Shown here: positions 47,354 through 54,279 of the stretch, piece by piece
Numbering within the stretch: position 1 is the first letter of the stretch
Layout: every line of letters begins with the position of its first letter
NCBI RefSeq assembly: GCF_014196295.1
Contig: NZ_JACIDK010000001.1
Span: forward strand, 124,001 to 188,000
Source of the DNA: Phenylobacterium haematophilum
GTDB taxonomy: Bacteria > Pseudomonadota > Alphaproteobacteria > Caulobacterales > Caulobacteraceae
Length of the DNA: 64,000 nucleotides
Direction: 5' to 3'
Made by a program: the position numbers and the translations under genes
Notes under the pieces: model-generated
Database searches by the model: none
The model's input: only the letters and a program-made list of their open reading frames with translations
What the model was told of the DNA's origin: nothing

Positions 47354-47593
47354 ATGAGCACAGCAATGACGACCGTGAACAGCACGTCGGACGAACGCAC
47401 CGTCAACAACGTGATGCGTCACGCCTATCGCGTCCTGTCGGACGCCGAAAAGGCGCAAATGCAGGAGATCAAAGACATGGGCTTGGCGTTCCACACGCTG
47501 GTCGATGGGATCGGCCACAGCCGCGAGATCTCGCTGGCCAAGACCAAGATCGAAGAGGCGGTCATGTGGGCGGTCAAGCACATCACCGCCTAG
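47354..47593 (+). CDS. Acb2/Tad1 hairpin-domain-like protein, candidate cyclic-nucleotide sponge
   Basis: This is a 79-residue all-helical protein. The core YRVLSDAEKAQMQEIKDMG (residues 25-43), a linker with Phe47, then SREISLAKTKIEEAVMWAVK (56-75) make two helices in a hairpin. That pattern (YR-LS--E---M--IK, then a Lys/Thr and MWAVKH helix) is what I know from small phage proteins now grouped with Acb2 and Tad1, which bind cyclic di- and trinucleotides and so block CBASS, or related signals of Thoeris. Identity is by pattern only. It sits between the two spanin genes; the o-spanin start lies inside its 3' end. Confidence 0.6.
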   Translation: MSTAMTTVNSTSDERTVNNVMRHAYRVLSDAEKAQMQEIKDMGLAFHTLVDGIGHSREISLAKTKIEEAVMWAVKHITA

Positions 47594-47871
47594 CGCGGCT
47601 GTTGGCTGCGGGCGGCGCAGCGCTAGCCCTGACCGCCTGCGCCACCCCGAAAGAGCGCATCGTCTACCGGACCGTGACCGTGCCGGTGTTCCAACCGTGC
47701 GCGCCGAAGCTCGACCCGAAGCCTGACTATCCGACGCTGAGGGCGCCGGTGGCGGCCGACATCTTCGAGCAGATGCGAACGCTCCTGGTCGAGCGCGACA
47801 TGCGCGCGGCCCGTGAGATGGAGCTCGAGGCGGCGGTTTCTGGCTGCGCCGCCCATCCACCGGACAGCTAG
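47566..47871 (+). CDS. Rz1-like outer-membrane spanin lipoprotein (o-spanin)
   Basis: This is a short lipoprotein with lipobox LALTAC at about residues 20-25 when started at the GTG at 47566 (101 residues); a TTG at 47602 is a second possible start, giving a shorter signal. After the lipidated Cys it continues ATPKERIVYRTVTVPVFQPC with prolines, typical of Rz1-like proteins. It pairs with the i-spanin at 46868. The start lies inside the Acb2-like gene in another frame, an overlap of 28 bases. Confidence 0.7.
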   Translation: MGGQAHHRLARLLAAGGAALALTACATPKERIVYRTVTVPVFQPCAPKLDPKPDYPTLRAPVAADIFEQMRTLLVERDMRAAREMELEAAVSGCAAHPPDS

Positions 47872-47937
47872 GGCGGTGACCTCGACAGCATCGACCCCAC
47901 CGGTCGCGAAACACCTGGCGCTAGACGCCTGAACTGG

Positions 47938-47965
47938 CCCGTCCCTGACCCAGGGCGGGTCTTTT
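47938..47965 (+). terminator. Rho-independent terminator after the lysis module
   Basis: CCCGTCCCTG-ACC-CAGGGCGGG forms a nine-pair stem with one bulged T and a three-base loop, followed by TCTTTT. It ends the plus-strand lysis transcript. A further gene starts only 14 bases later. Confidence 0.7.
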
Positions 47966-47978
47966 GCGTTATGGTCTT

Positions 47979-48233
47979 ATGCCCCGCCTCGACCCCGAAG
48001 ACCGCGAGCGCCTCCGCCTGATCAGCCAGGCCGGCGGGAAGATCCACATCGTGACGGCGCGGGGCGGCGAGCGCTTCCCGGATCAGGTCGCGCTCGTCCG
48101 CTGGGCCAACGCCATGTGCGACGCCGACTACATGCGGCTCGTCGAGCGCGGCGGGGCGCACGATCCATTCGGCGAGCACTTCAGCGACTTCATTCTGACG
48201 GACAAGGCCGAGCGGGCGGCGAAGCGGGGATAG
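47979..48233 (+). CDS. Hypothetical phage protein, 84 residues
   Basis: This is an 84-residue protein I cannot assign. It begins MPRLDPEDRERLRLISQ, has a GGERFPDQVALVRWANAMCD middle and a helical end. It lies just after a terminator hairpin, so it may be transcribed by read-through or from a promoter within the terminator region. An upstream in-frame TTG at 47964 is not preferred. Confidence 0.6.
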   Translation: MPRLDPEDRERLRLISQAGGKIHIVTARGGERFPDQVALVRWANAMCDADYMRLVERGGAHDPFGEHFSDFILTDKAERAAKRG

Positions 48234-48238
48234 GGAGT

Positions 48239-48313
48239 TGGCCGGGACGGCAGGAATCGAACCTGCATCGTCGGTTTAGGAAACTGCCGTGCTGTCCATT
48301 GCACCACGTCCCG
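48239..48313 (-). tRNA. Phage-type tRNA-Arg(CCT)
   Basis: The minus-strand fold has acceptor CGGGACG/CGTCCCG, D-stem GTGC/GCAC, anticodon loop TTCCTAA (anticodon CCT), T-arm GCAGG-TTCGAAT-CCTGC and encoded CCA. The anticodon stem has two mismatched pairs, as often seen in phage tRNAs. Confidence 0.85.
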
Positions 48314-48326
48314 ACAACGGAGTGGC

Positions 48327-48400
48327 TGGAGCCTGCGCGAGGAATCGAATCCCGGTTTCGACCGTACGAAAGGCGCGTCCTGCCACTGAACGACGCAGGC
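48327..48400 (-). tRNA. Phage-type tRNA-Thr(CGT), degenerate
   Basis: The minus-strand fold has acceptor GCCTGCG/CGCAGGC, D-stem GTTC/GGAC, anticodon loop TTCGTAC (anticodon CGT), T-loop TTCGATT and encoded CCA. One anticodon-stem pair and the last T-stem pair are mismatched, so function is uncertain. Confidence 0.65.
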
Positions 48401-48636
48401 GGTTAGGCCTGCGTGGTTGTCCCGGATCTGGTGGCGGCGCGAAGCATGGCCGTTTCTACCTCGATCAGGCCTTCCATCAAAGCGAAAACTGCTTAGAATC
48501 AATGTGCTGCGGCGGCGTGGAAGCGGGTTGGAGCCCCCGCGAATGACACGTATCTGGCTCGGGACGCCGAGCGGATGTCTGGCGGTAAGCCAAGGCCCAG
48601 AGCGGACAAGCCGGAGTGGCGCCCGGCCCGCAGCAT

Positions 48637-48843
48637 CTACCCGGCCTTCGCCATCAGCTCTGGCAGTTTCGCGTATCCGAGCGCCAGCCTGCGCGCCTCA
48701 TCGCGCGTGAGCCGATCCGGGTTGGTCCCGATCACGACCCCGCCGCCATAGCAGAACCAGACCATGCGAAAGCCGCTCGCGTCGGACACGCACCACGACG
48801 AGCCGTTGTCTTCGATGGACCAGGGGGCGGGAAACTGGCGCAT
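48637..48843 (-). CDS. Small phage protein, 68 residues
   Basis: This is a 68-residue protein of a type often found in alphaproteobacterial phages and genomic islands: MRQFPAPWSIEDNGSSWCVS, a hydrophobic middle (MVWFCYGGG), then LTRDEARRLALGYAKLPEL. No function is known. It begins one base after the stop of the 39-residue gene, so the two form a small operon. Confidence 0.7.
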   Translation of the reverse strand: MRQFPAPWSIEDNGSSWCVSDASGFRMVWFCYGGGVVIGTNPDRLTRDEARRLALGYAKLPELMAKAG

Positions 48844-48844
48844 C

Positions 48845-48964
48845 TCACTTCGGCCTGGGCTTGTGGAAGGTGATCCGGCCGCCGTCGCCGACGATCCCGA
48901 TCAATGGAACGACGCGGGCCGGCTTAGGCCGTGGGGGCAGGGGGATGACGTTCGAGAGCTTCAT
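48845..48964 (-). CDS. Short phage protein, 39 residues
   Basis: An ATG-initiated frame of 39 residues: MKLSNVIPLPPRPKPARVVP, then LIGIVGDGGRITFHKPRPK. It is proline- and lysine-rich and coupled to the 68-residue gene (one-base gap). Function is unknown; the coupling supports it being real. Confidence 0.5.
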   Translation of the reverse strand: MKLSNVIPLPPRPKPARVVPLIGIVGDGGRITFHKPRPK

Positions 48965-49130
48965 GTCCTCGACGTGAACAGAAGTGGAACATTGGAGTCA
49001 ATCGAGCGCGCGCTCGGAGGCCGTTTTCAGGCCCGAAAAGTTTTACACCGGCTACGGGGCGCAAGGGTTTGCGAGCGCAGAAATGCGGCCGGTTGTGGAG
49101 CTAAGGTGCTGATTTTATTGGAATGGCGGG
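48965..49130. other. Right-end noncoding region of the element
   Basis: I see no convincing gene between the 39-residue gene and attR. The stretch is less GC-rich in its last part (GATTTTATTGGAATGG near 49110) and may hold the promoter of the minus-strand small operon and recombinase arm sites. The following chromosomal bases 49205-49294 also hold no gene. Confidence 0.4.
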
Positions 49131-49204
49131 TGATTAAGAGTCAGCTGCTCTACCAACTGAGCTATACACCCATAACCGTTACGCCATAAGGCTTTGCGGT
49201 TGTT
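49131..49204. repeat. attR: right copy of the 74-bp direct repeat
   Basis: This is identical to 41104-41177. It holds only nucleotides 1-41 of tRNA-Lys plus 33 upstream bases, so no functional tRNA is made here. It marks the right junction of the element. Confidence 0.93.
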
Positions 49205-49294
49205 TCCCCGACCGGTCCGGAGAGCGTTTCGCTCGCGGCCCCGCTGGGGAGGCGTCCTGTTAGCGAGTCTCGAACTGCGTTGCAAGCGTCTTTG

Positions 49295-49536
49295 TCATTC
49301 GGCCGGCATTGGACGCAAGGTGTAGGGCCCGGTGTGGCCGATATAGTGGTCGAACAGGCCCAGTTCTTCCCGCCCAGCGCCCGCCAGCGATGGCGGAACG
49401 AGACGTTCTCGCTCATCGCCACGCCGTTCTCGTCGGCCATCGCCGGGCCCAGCATGCCCTGCAATTCCAGCATTGAGCGGGTTTATTGCACGGTCACCTC
49501 GCCGTTTTAGGTGGGGGCGCCGACCAGAATCTTCAT
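49295..49536 (-). pseudogene. Relic of a glycosyltransferase-like gene
   Basis: On the minus strand the sequence begins MKILVGAPT, stop, NGEVTVQ, stop, TRSMLELQGMLG, with TAA codons at 49507-49509 and 49483-49485 where tyrosine would be expected. It continues MSENVSFRHRWRALGG and, after a frame change, LFDHYIGHTGPYTLRPMPAE, then stops. The N-terminal and C-terminal pieces resemble those of small glycosyltransferases (start MKILV-APTYNG; end RWR-LGG-HTGPYT), with the middle missing. It is clearly inactive; the family call is tentative. Confidence 0.5.
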
Positions 49537-49617
49537 GCGGCGAAGTCCTTGTTAGGCCGGCGGCAACCTGAGCAAGGGCACGTCGGGGTCGAGTCGGCGT
49601 TCAGAGCGGGAATTATC

Positions 49618-49968
49618 ATGGCGAGGCGCGACATCACCGGGGCGGTGGACTTCAAATACCTCGAATCCTTCACGGCCGGCGATGGCGACGTGATTGACGA
49701 GGTGCTCGCCCTGTTCCGCGAACAGGCGGCGATCTGGGCGGCGCTGCTCGACCCGGCCTCGGAAGGCTGGCGGGACGCGGTTCACACCATCAAGGGCGCG
49801 GCTCGCGGCGTGGGCGCGTTCCAGCTGGGCGATGCCTGCGAGCGCGCCGAGGCCGCCGGCCCGGGCGCGCTGGATTTGGTCAAGGACGCGCTCGACGCGG
49901 CGCTGGCCGACGTGGCGGCCTACGCTCACGAGCGGGCGCTTCAGTCGTTGCGCACGCCGCGCAGCTGA
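49618..49968 (+). CDS. Histidine phosphotransfer (Hpt) domain protein
   Basis: This is a 116-residue stand-alone Hpt. The phosphorylatable His56 lies in HTIKGAARGVGAFQLGDACE, the canonical HxxKG motif, within a four-helix bundle. It should relay phosphate between a hybrid kinase and a response regulator, but none is adjacent. The last 28 bases are antisense to the chorismate mutase gene. Confidence 0.88.
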   Translation: MARRDITGAVDFKYLESFTAGDGDVIDEVLALFREQAAIWAALLDPASEGWRDAVHTIKGAARGVGAFQLGDACERAEAAGPGALDLVKDALDAALADVAAYAHERALQSLRTPRS

Positions 49969-50273
49969 TCCCAGACGCCGAACTCATAGGCGATGCAGCG
50001 ATCGATCAGCAGCCGCCACACCGGCTCGGCGATCTCCTCGGACAGGCCGGCCTCGCGGGCGGCGGCCTTGACCTTGGTCACCACGTCCTCGATCCGCGCC
50101 GTATCCAGCACCGTGTGGCGCTCGGACTTGATGCGGGCGGCGGCGTCCATGTAGCGCTGGCGCTCGGCCAGCATCAGAACAAGCGCGCGGTCCAAAGCAT
50201 CGACGCCCTTGCGGACGTCGAGCATGGTCTCGCAGTCGGCCGGCAAGGGCCGTTCATCAACAACGATTTTCAT
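49941..50273 (-). CDS. Chorismate mutase, AroQ class
   Basis: This is a 110-residue all-helical AroQ-type chorismate mutase converting chorismate to prephenate (Phe/Tyr synthesis). The core shows VRKGVDALDRALVLMLAERQ with the conserved Arg/Asp-Leu pattern, AARIKSERHTVLDTARIEDV with Lys-x-x-Arg region, and WRLLIDRCIAYE at the end. There is no signal peptide, so it is cytoplasmic. It is a monofunctional enzyme here, with no fused dehydratase. It overlaps the Hpt gene end on the other strand. Confidence 0.88.
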   Translation of the reverse strand: MKIVVDERPLPADCETMLDVRKGVDALDRALVLMLAERQRYMDAAARIKSERHTVLDTARIEDVVTKVKAAAREAGLSEEIAEPVWRLLIDRCIAYEFGVWDQLRGVRND

Positions 50274-50285
50274 GGCCGCTTAGGA

Positions 50286-51242
50286 CTAAATCCCGGCCCC
50301 GTTGTCCAGGCTTCTTAGCGCGGCCTCGTGGGCTTCGGCCTCGGCGGCGATCCAGTTGATGAACGCCTTGACCTGCGGCAGCCGCCCTTTGGCCTTGGGA
50401 TGCACCACGTAATAGGCGAAATCGACCGCCGTCGCGATCTGCAGCGGGGCGACCAGGCGGCCGGCGTCCAGGTCGGCCTGTGCCAGAGTGCGCTTGGCCA
50501 GCGCAACGCCGCGGCCGTTCACCGCCGCTTCGATCACCAGGCTCGACTGGTTGAACCGCGGGCCGCGCGCCCCGTCGATGCCGCGCAGGCCGCGGGCCGC
50601 CAGCCACATGGTCCAGTCGGGGCAGGAATCGTCCGGCTCGGGCGAGCCGTCATGCAGCAGGATGTGATTGGCCAGATCCGCGGGTTCGTTGAGTGCGATA
50701 TTCGCGGCAAGTTCCGGAGAAAGCACGGGAATCACCGTCTCCCCGATCAGCCGGCGAACCTCCAGCCCGGGGTAGCGGCCGGCCCCGTAGCGGATCGCCA
50801 CGTCGACTTCGCCGGCGGTCAGATCGACCAGTTCCAGCCCCGCCGACAGCCACACGTCGACCTGCGGGTGCAGCTCTTCGAATCGGCCCAGCCGCGGCAC
50901 CAGCCACTTGGCCGCGAACGACGGCGCGGCGGTCAGCGTAAGACGCCGTCCGTCAACCGCCGCGGTCAGCATTGAGGCGGCCTCGGCTAGGCGGTCGAAC
51001 GCCTCGCGCAGGGCGGGCAGGGCCGTCTGCGCCGCGTCGGTCAGCAACAGGCCCTTCGGCGTGCGCTTGAACAGCGCCGCGCCGACATAGTCCTCCAGGT
51101 TCTGAATCTGTTGGCTGACGGCGCCGGGCGTGACGGACAGTTCGTCCGCAGCCCTAGAAAAATTCAGGTGCCGCGCGGCCGCCTCGAACGCCCGCAGGGC
51201 GTTGAGTGGCGGCAATCGTCGGCGTTCCGCGTTACGCTCCAT
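50286..51242 (-). CDS. LysR-type transcriptional regulator (GcvA-like)
   Basis: This is a 318-residue regulator. The N-terminal winged helix reads LNALRAFEAAARHLNFSRAADELSVTPGAVSQQI (about residues 13-46), the GcvA-subgroup pattern, followed by a type 2 periplasmic-binding-like effector domain. The start at 51242 gives the usual length; the longer open frame upstream overlaps the intergenic control region. It is divergent from the sulfur assimilation operon, and a 14-bp inverted repeat lies between them. I infer that it may control that operon, although it is not clearly CysB. Confidence 0.88.
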   Translation of the reverse strand: MERNAERRRLPPLNALRAFEAAARHLNFSRAADELSVTPGAVSQQIQNLEDYVGAALFKRTPKGLLLTDAAQTALPALREAFDRLAEAASMLTAAVDGRRLTLTAAPSFAAKWLVPRLGRFEELHPQVDVWLSAGLELVDLTAGEVDVAIRYGAGRYPGLEVRRLIGETVIPVLSPELAANIALNEPADLANHILLHDGSPEPDDSCPDWTMWLAARGLRGIDGARGPRFNQSSLVIEAAVNGRGVALAKRTLAQADLDAGRLVAPLQIATAVDFAYYVVHPKAKGRLPQVKAFINWIAAEAEAHEAALRSLDNGAGI

Positions 51243-51276
51243 CGAGTTTTCCTGACACCCCCGGCAGAAGTCCTTG

Positions 51277-51313
51277 GGTTGCGAATTGGCCTCTTCACAG
51301 CCAATTTGCAACC
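51277..51313. promoter_or_regulatory. 14-bp inverted repeat between lysR and the sulfur operon
   Basis: GGTTGCGAATTGGC (51277-51290) and GCCAATTTGCAACC (51300-51313) match at 13 of 14 positions as an inverted repeat with a nine-base spacer. The size and place between divergent genes fit an operator bound by the LysR regulator. Confidence 0.65.
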
Positions 51314-51354
51314 GTTCGCCGAGGTATTGGCCCTTTTCGTCGGCGGATAATGTG

Positions 51355-51411
51355 GCGGGGCGGGTGCAAGCCCGTCCCGCTCTTACATTCAAGCTCTGGC
51401 GTTTAGAGAAG
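51355..51411 (+). promoter_or_regulatory. Structured leader before cobA
   Basis: GCGGGGCGGG (51355-51364) can pair with CCCGTCCCGC (51371-51380) over ten pairs if one G-U is allowed. A second hairpin pairs AGCTCT (51392-51397) with AGAG-A-AGCT near 51405-51413, covering the likely ribosome site before the ATG at 51421. The layout suggests leader-RNA control of sulfur assimilation; no known riboswitch was proven by eye. Confidence 0.4.
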
Positions 51412-51420
51412 CTAAAAACA

Positions 51421-52257
51421 ATGCCTCACCGCAAGCCCAAAAACGAGAGCGGCCAGCGCCTCGTGGTGCTGGGCGGGGCGCGCCGTCGCGCCGCCGGCGC
51501 GGTCTGGCTGGTGGGCGCTGGTCCTGGCGACCCCGAACTGCTGACCCTCAAGGCGCTTAAGGCGTTGCAGGCCGCCGAGGTCGTCGTCCACGACGGCCTG
51601 GTCACCGACGACATCCTCGACCTGGCGCCGGCTTCGGCCCGCCGCATCAGCGTCGCCAAGCGCAAGTCGCGGCACGCCTACGCCCAGGACGAGATCAACC
51701 GCATGCTGGTCGCCTTCGCCCAGGAGGGCTTGAAGGTGGTGCGCCTGAAGGGCGGCGACCCGTTCATCTTCGGCCGCGGGGGCGAAGAGCTCGAAGCCTG
51801 CCGCGAGGCGGGCGTCGAATGCCACGTGGTGCCGGGCGTCACCGCCGCCCTGGCCGCCAGCGCGAACGCCGGTGCGCCGCTCACCCACCGCGGCTCGGCC
51901 CAGGCGGTCACCTTCGTCACCGGCCACGCCGCGTCGGGCAGCGAGCCAGGCCTGGACTGGGAAAGCCTGGCCAAGGCCAACCAGACGGTCGTGATCTACA
52001 TGGGCGTGTCGGCCGCCGCAGGAATCGCCGCTCGGCTGATCGGCGCCGGGCGCGCCGGTTCGACGCCGGCTCTGGTGGTCGAGAACGCCAGCCGCTCCGA
52101 CGAACGCCGCATCGTCACCACCCTGGCCGAGCTGCCGGCCGCCGCCGAACAGGTGTCGGGCCCGGCTCTGCTGATCGTCGGCGAGGCTATGGCCTTGGCC
52201 CAAGCTTCCGGCGATAGCGCCGCCTTCGAACCGAAACTTGAGTTGCGTGTGAAATGA
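51421..52257 (+). CDS. cobA: Uroporphyrinogen-III C-methyltransferase
   Basis: This SAM-dependent enzyme methylates uroporphyrinogen III to precorrin-2, the route to sirohaem needed by CysI. It has 278 residues. After a basic N-terminal extension of about 25 residues it has the SUMT motifs VGAGPGDPELLTLKA (31-45), VVHDGLV, RLKGGDPFIFGRGGEE (about 102-117), VVPGVTAALA and GAPLTHRGSAQAVTFVTGH. There is no CysG-like dehydrogenase/ferrochelatase domain, so those steps are encoded elsewhere. It is the first gene of the sulfur operon and overlaps the next gene (ATGA). Confidence 0.93.
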   Translation: MPHRKPKNESGQRLVVLGGARRRAAGAVWLVGAGPGDPELLTLKALKALQAAEVVVHDGLVTDDILDLAPASARRISVAKRKSRHAYAQDEINRMLVAFAQEGLKVVRLKGGDPFIFGRGGEELEACREAGVECHVVPGVTAALAASANAGAPLTHRGSAQAVTFVTGHAASGSEPGLDWESLAKANQTVVIYMGVSAAAGIAARLIGAGRAGSTPALVVENASRSDERRIVTTLAELPAAAEQVSGPALLIVGEAMALAQASGDSAAFEPKLELRVK

Positions 52258-52610
52258 AAGCCCTGACCGGAAATCGCCTCACCGACGGCGAAGTCGTCTT
52301 CTGGAAGGCTGGGGCCTGGGTCGAGCGCTTCGCCGACGCCGAGCTCTTCGAGTCCGCCGAGGCTGGCGAGGCGGCCGAGGCGCACGCCAAGACCATGCAA
52401 ACGATGATCGTCGATCCCTACCTGATCGACCTTATCGAAAGCGAAGGCCTGTGGGCGCCGGTCAGCTACCGCGAGCGCCTGCGCGCGCTCGGGCCCACCA
52501 ATCACCTGCACCACGGCAAGCAGGCCGAAGGCGGAGCCGCCATCGAAGCCCTGCAGCACGCGTCCGGCGCCGCCCGCTCCAAGGGCCGCGTCAATCTGAT
52601 CAAGCGTTAG
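52254..52610 (+). CDS. DUF2849 protein of the sulfur assimilation operon
   Basis: This is a 118-residue cytoplasmic protein. It begins MKALTGNRLTDGEVVFW, the DUF2849 signature, and continues to a basic C-terminus (GRVNLIKR). The family is almost restricted to alphaproteobacterial operons with sulfite reductase, so a helper role for sirohaem or sulfite reductase assembly is plausible but unproven. It overlaps cobA by four bases and precedes cysI by 13. Confidence 0.85.
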   Translation: MKALTGNRLTDGEVVFWKAGAWVERFADAELFESAEAGEAAEAHAKTMQTMIVDPYLIDLIESEGLWAPVSYRERLRALGPTNHLHHGKQAEGGAAIEALQHASGAARSKGRVNLIKR

Positions 52611-52623
52611 AGAGGGGAGGGCC

Positions 52624-54279
52624 ATGTACCAGTACGACACCCTCGATAAGGAATTCCTGGCCGACCGCGCCGCCGAGTTCCGCGAACAGGTCGGCCGGCG
52701 TCTGGCCGGCGAGATCACCGAGGACCAGTTCAAGCCGATCCGGCTGATGAACGGCCTTTATCTTCAGTTGCACGCCTACATGCTGCGCGTTGCGATTCCC
52801 TACGGCTCGCTGAACCCGACCCAGCTGCGCGTGCTGGCCGATATCGGCCGCACCTACGACAAGGGCTACGGCCACTTCACGACCCGCCAGAACCTGCAGT
52901 TCCATTGGATCAAGCTGGCCGACACGCCGGACATCCTGGACAAGCTGGCGGCGGTCGACATGCACGCCATCCAGACCAGCGGCAACTGCATCCGCAACAC
53001 CACCGCCGACCCCTATGCCGGCGCGACGGCCGAAGAGGTCGACGATCCGCGCGTCTGGTCCGAGGCGATCCGCCAGTGGTCCAGCCTGCACCCGGAATTT
53101 TCTTTCCTGCCGCGCAAGTTCAAGATCGCTATCACCGGCGCTGCGAAGGACCGAACGGCCGCCAAGGTCCACGACATCGGCCTGATGATGCGCCGCGGCC
53201 GTGACGGCACGCTGGGCTTCGAGGTGATCGTCGGCGGGGGCCTCGGCCGCACGCCGTTCGTCGGCCCCACGATCAAGGAATTCCTGCCGGCCAATCGCCT
53301 GGTCTCGTACCTGGAAGCGATCCTTCGCGTCTTTAACCGCCACGGCCGGCGGGACAACAAGTACAAGGCCCGCATCAAGATCCTGGTCTCGGCCCTCGGG
53401 GCCGAGGAGTTCGCCCGTCAGGTCGAGGAAGAATGGCTGAAGATCGGCCCGGAGAGCGATCTGCCGGACACCGAGATCGCCCGCATCCGCGGCGCGTTCG
53501 CTCCGACCGCCTTCGAGCCGCTGGTCAACCGCTCGGAAGTGTTCGAGGCCGCCAAGGCCGCCGATCCGGGCCTGGCACGTTTCGCGCGCAATAACCTGCG
53601 TGAGCACAAGCGCGCCGGCTACACGATCGTCGAGATCTCGCTGAAGGCCATCGGCGAAACCCCCGGCGACGCCACCTCCGATCAGATGGACATCGTCGCT
53701 GACCTGGCCGAGCGCTACGGCCAGAACGACATCCGCGTCACCCACGAGCAGAACCTGGTCCTGCCGCACGTAAAGCTCGACGACGTGCCGGCGCTCTATG
53801 CGGCGCTGAACGCGGCTGGCCTGGCGACACCGAACGTCAACCTGATCACCGACATGATCGCTTGCCCGGGCCTCGATTACTGCGCCCTGGCCAACGCCCG
53901 GGCGATCCCGATCGCTCAGGACATCGCCCGCACGTTCGCCGACCAGGAGCGGGCCGAACTGATCGGCGAACTTAAGATCAAGATCAGCGGCTGCATCAAC
54001 GCCTGCGGCCACCACCACGTCGGCCACATCGGCATCCTCGGCGTCGATAAGAAGGGCGAGGAGTTCTACCAGCTCACCCTGGGCGGCTCGGGGGCGGAGG
54101 ACGCCTCTGTCGGCTCCATGCTCGGCCCGGCCCTGCCGGCCGAGCGCGTGGCGCCCGCCATCGACACCCTGGTCGAGGTCTATCTGCGCGAACGCCAGGG
54201 CCAGGAGCGCTTCCTCGACACCTTCCGCCGCACCGGCGTCGTTCCCTTCAAGGAGGCCGTCTATGCCGACGCGAATTAA
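52624..54279 (+). CDS. cysI: Assimilatory sulfite (nitrite/sulfite) reductase haemoprotein
   Basis: This is a six-electron reductase of sulfite to sulfide, with sirohaem and 4Fe-4S. In 551 residues it contains both ferredoxin-like halves (YGHFTTRQNLQFHWI in the first repeat; DIRVTHEQNLVLP in the second) and the cluster cysteines in CPGLDYC (C-x5-C, about 417-423) and SGCINACGHHH (C-x3-C). No CysJ flavoprotein is present, so electrons may come from ferredoxin reduced by the Fpr encoded three genes downstream. The operon context (cobA, cysH) favours sulfite over nitrite. Confidence 0.93.
   Translation: MYQYDTLDKEFLADRAAEFREQVGRRLAGEITEDQFKPIRLMNGLYLQLHAYMLRVAIPYGSLNPTQLRVLADIGRTYDKGYGHFTTRQNLQFHWIKLADTPDILDKLAAVDMHAIQTSGNCIRNTTADPYAGATAEEVDDPRVWSEAIRQWSSLHPEFSFLPRKFKIAITGAAKDRTAAKVHDIGLMMRRGRDGTLGFEVIVGGGLGRTPFVGPTIKEFLPANRLVSYLEAILRVFNRHGRRDNKYKARIKILVSALGAEEFARQVEEEWLKIGPESDLPDTEIARIRGAFAPTAFEPLVNRSEVFEAAKAADPGLARFARNNLREHKRAGYTIVEISLKAIGETPGDATSDQMDIVADLAERYGQNDIRVTHEQNLVLPHVKLDDVPALYAALNAAGLATPNVNLITDMIACPGLDYCALANARAIPIAQDIARTFADQERAELIGELKIKISGCINACGHHHVGHIGILGVDKKGEEFYQLTLGGSGAEDASVGSMLGPALPAERVAPAIDTLVEVYLRERQGQERFLDTFRRTGVVPFKEAVYADAN

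Noticed and set aside
47275..47565. A longer o-spanin starting at the ATG at 47275
   Set aside because: The extra residues are an out-of-frame reading of the Acb2-like gene and are low-complexity; the lipobox signal begins much later.
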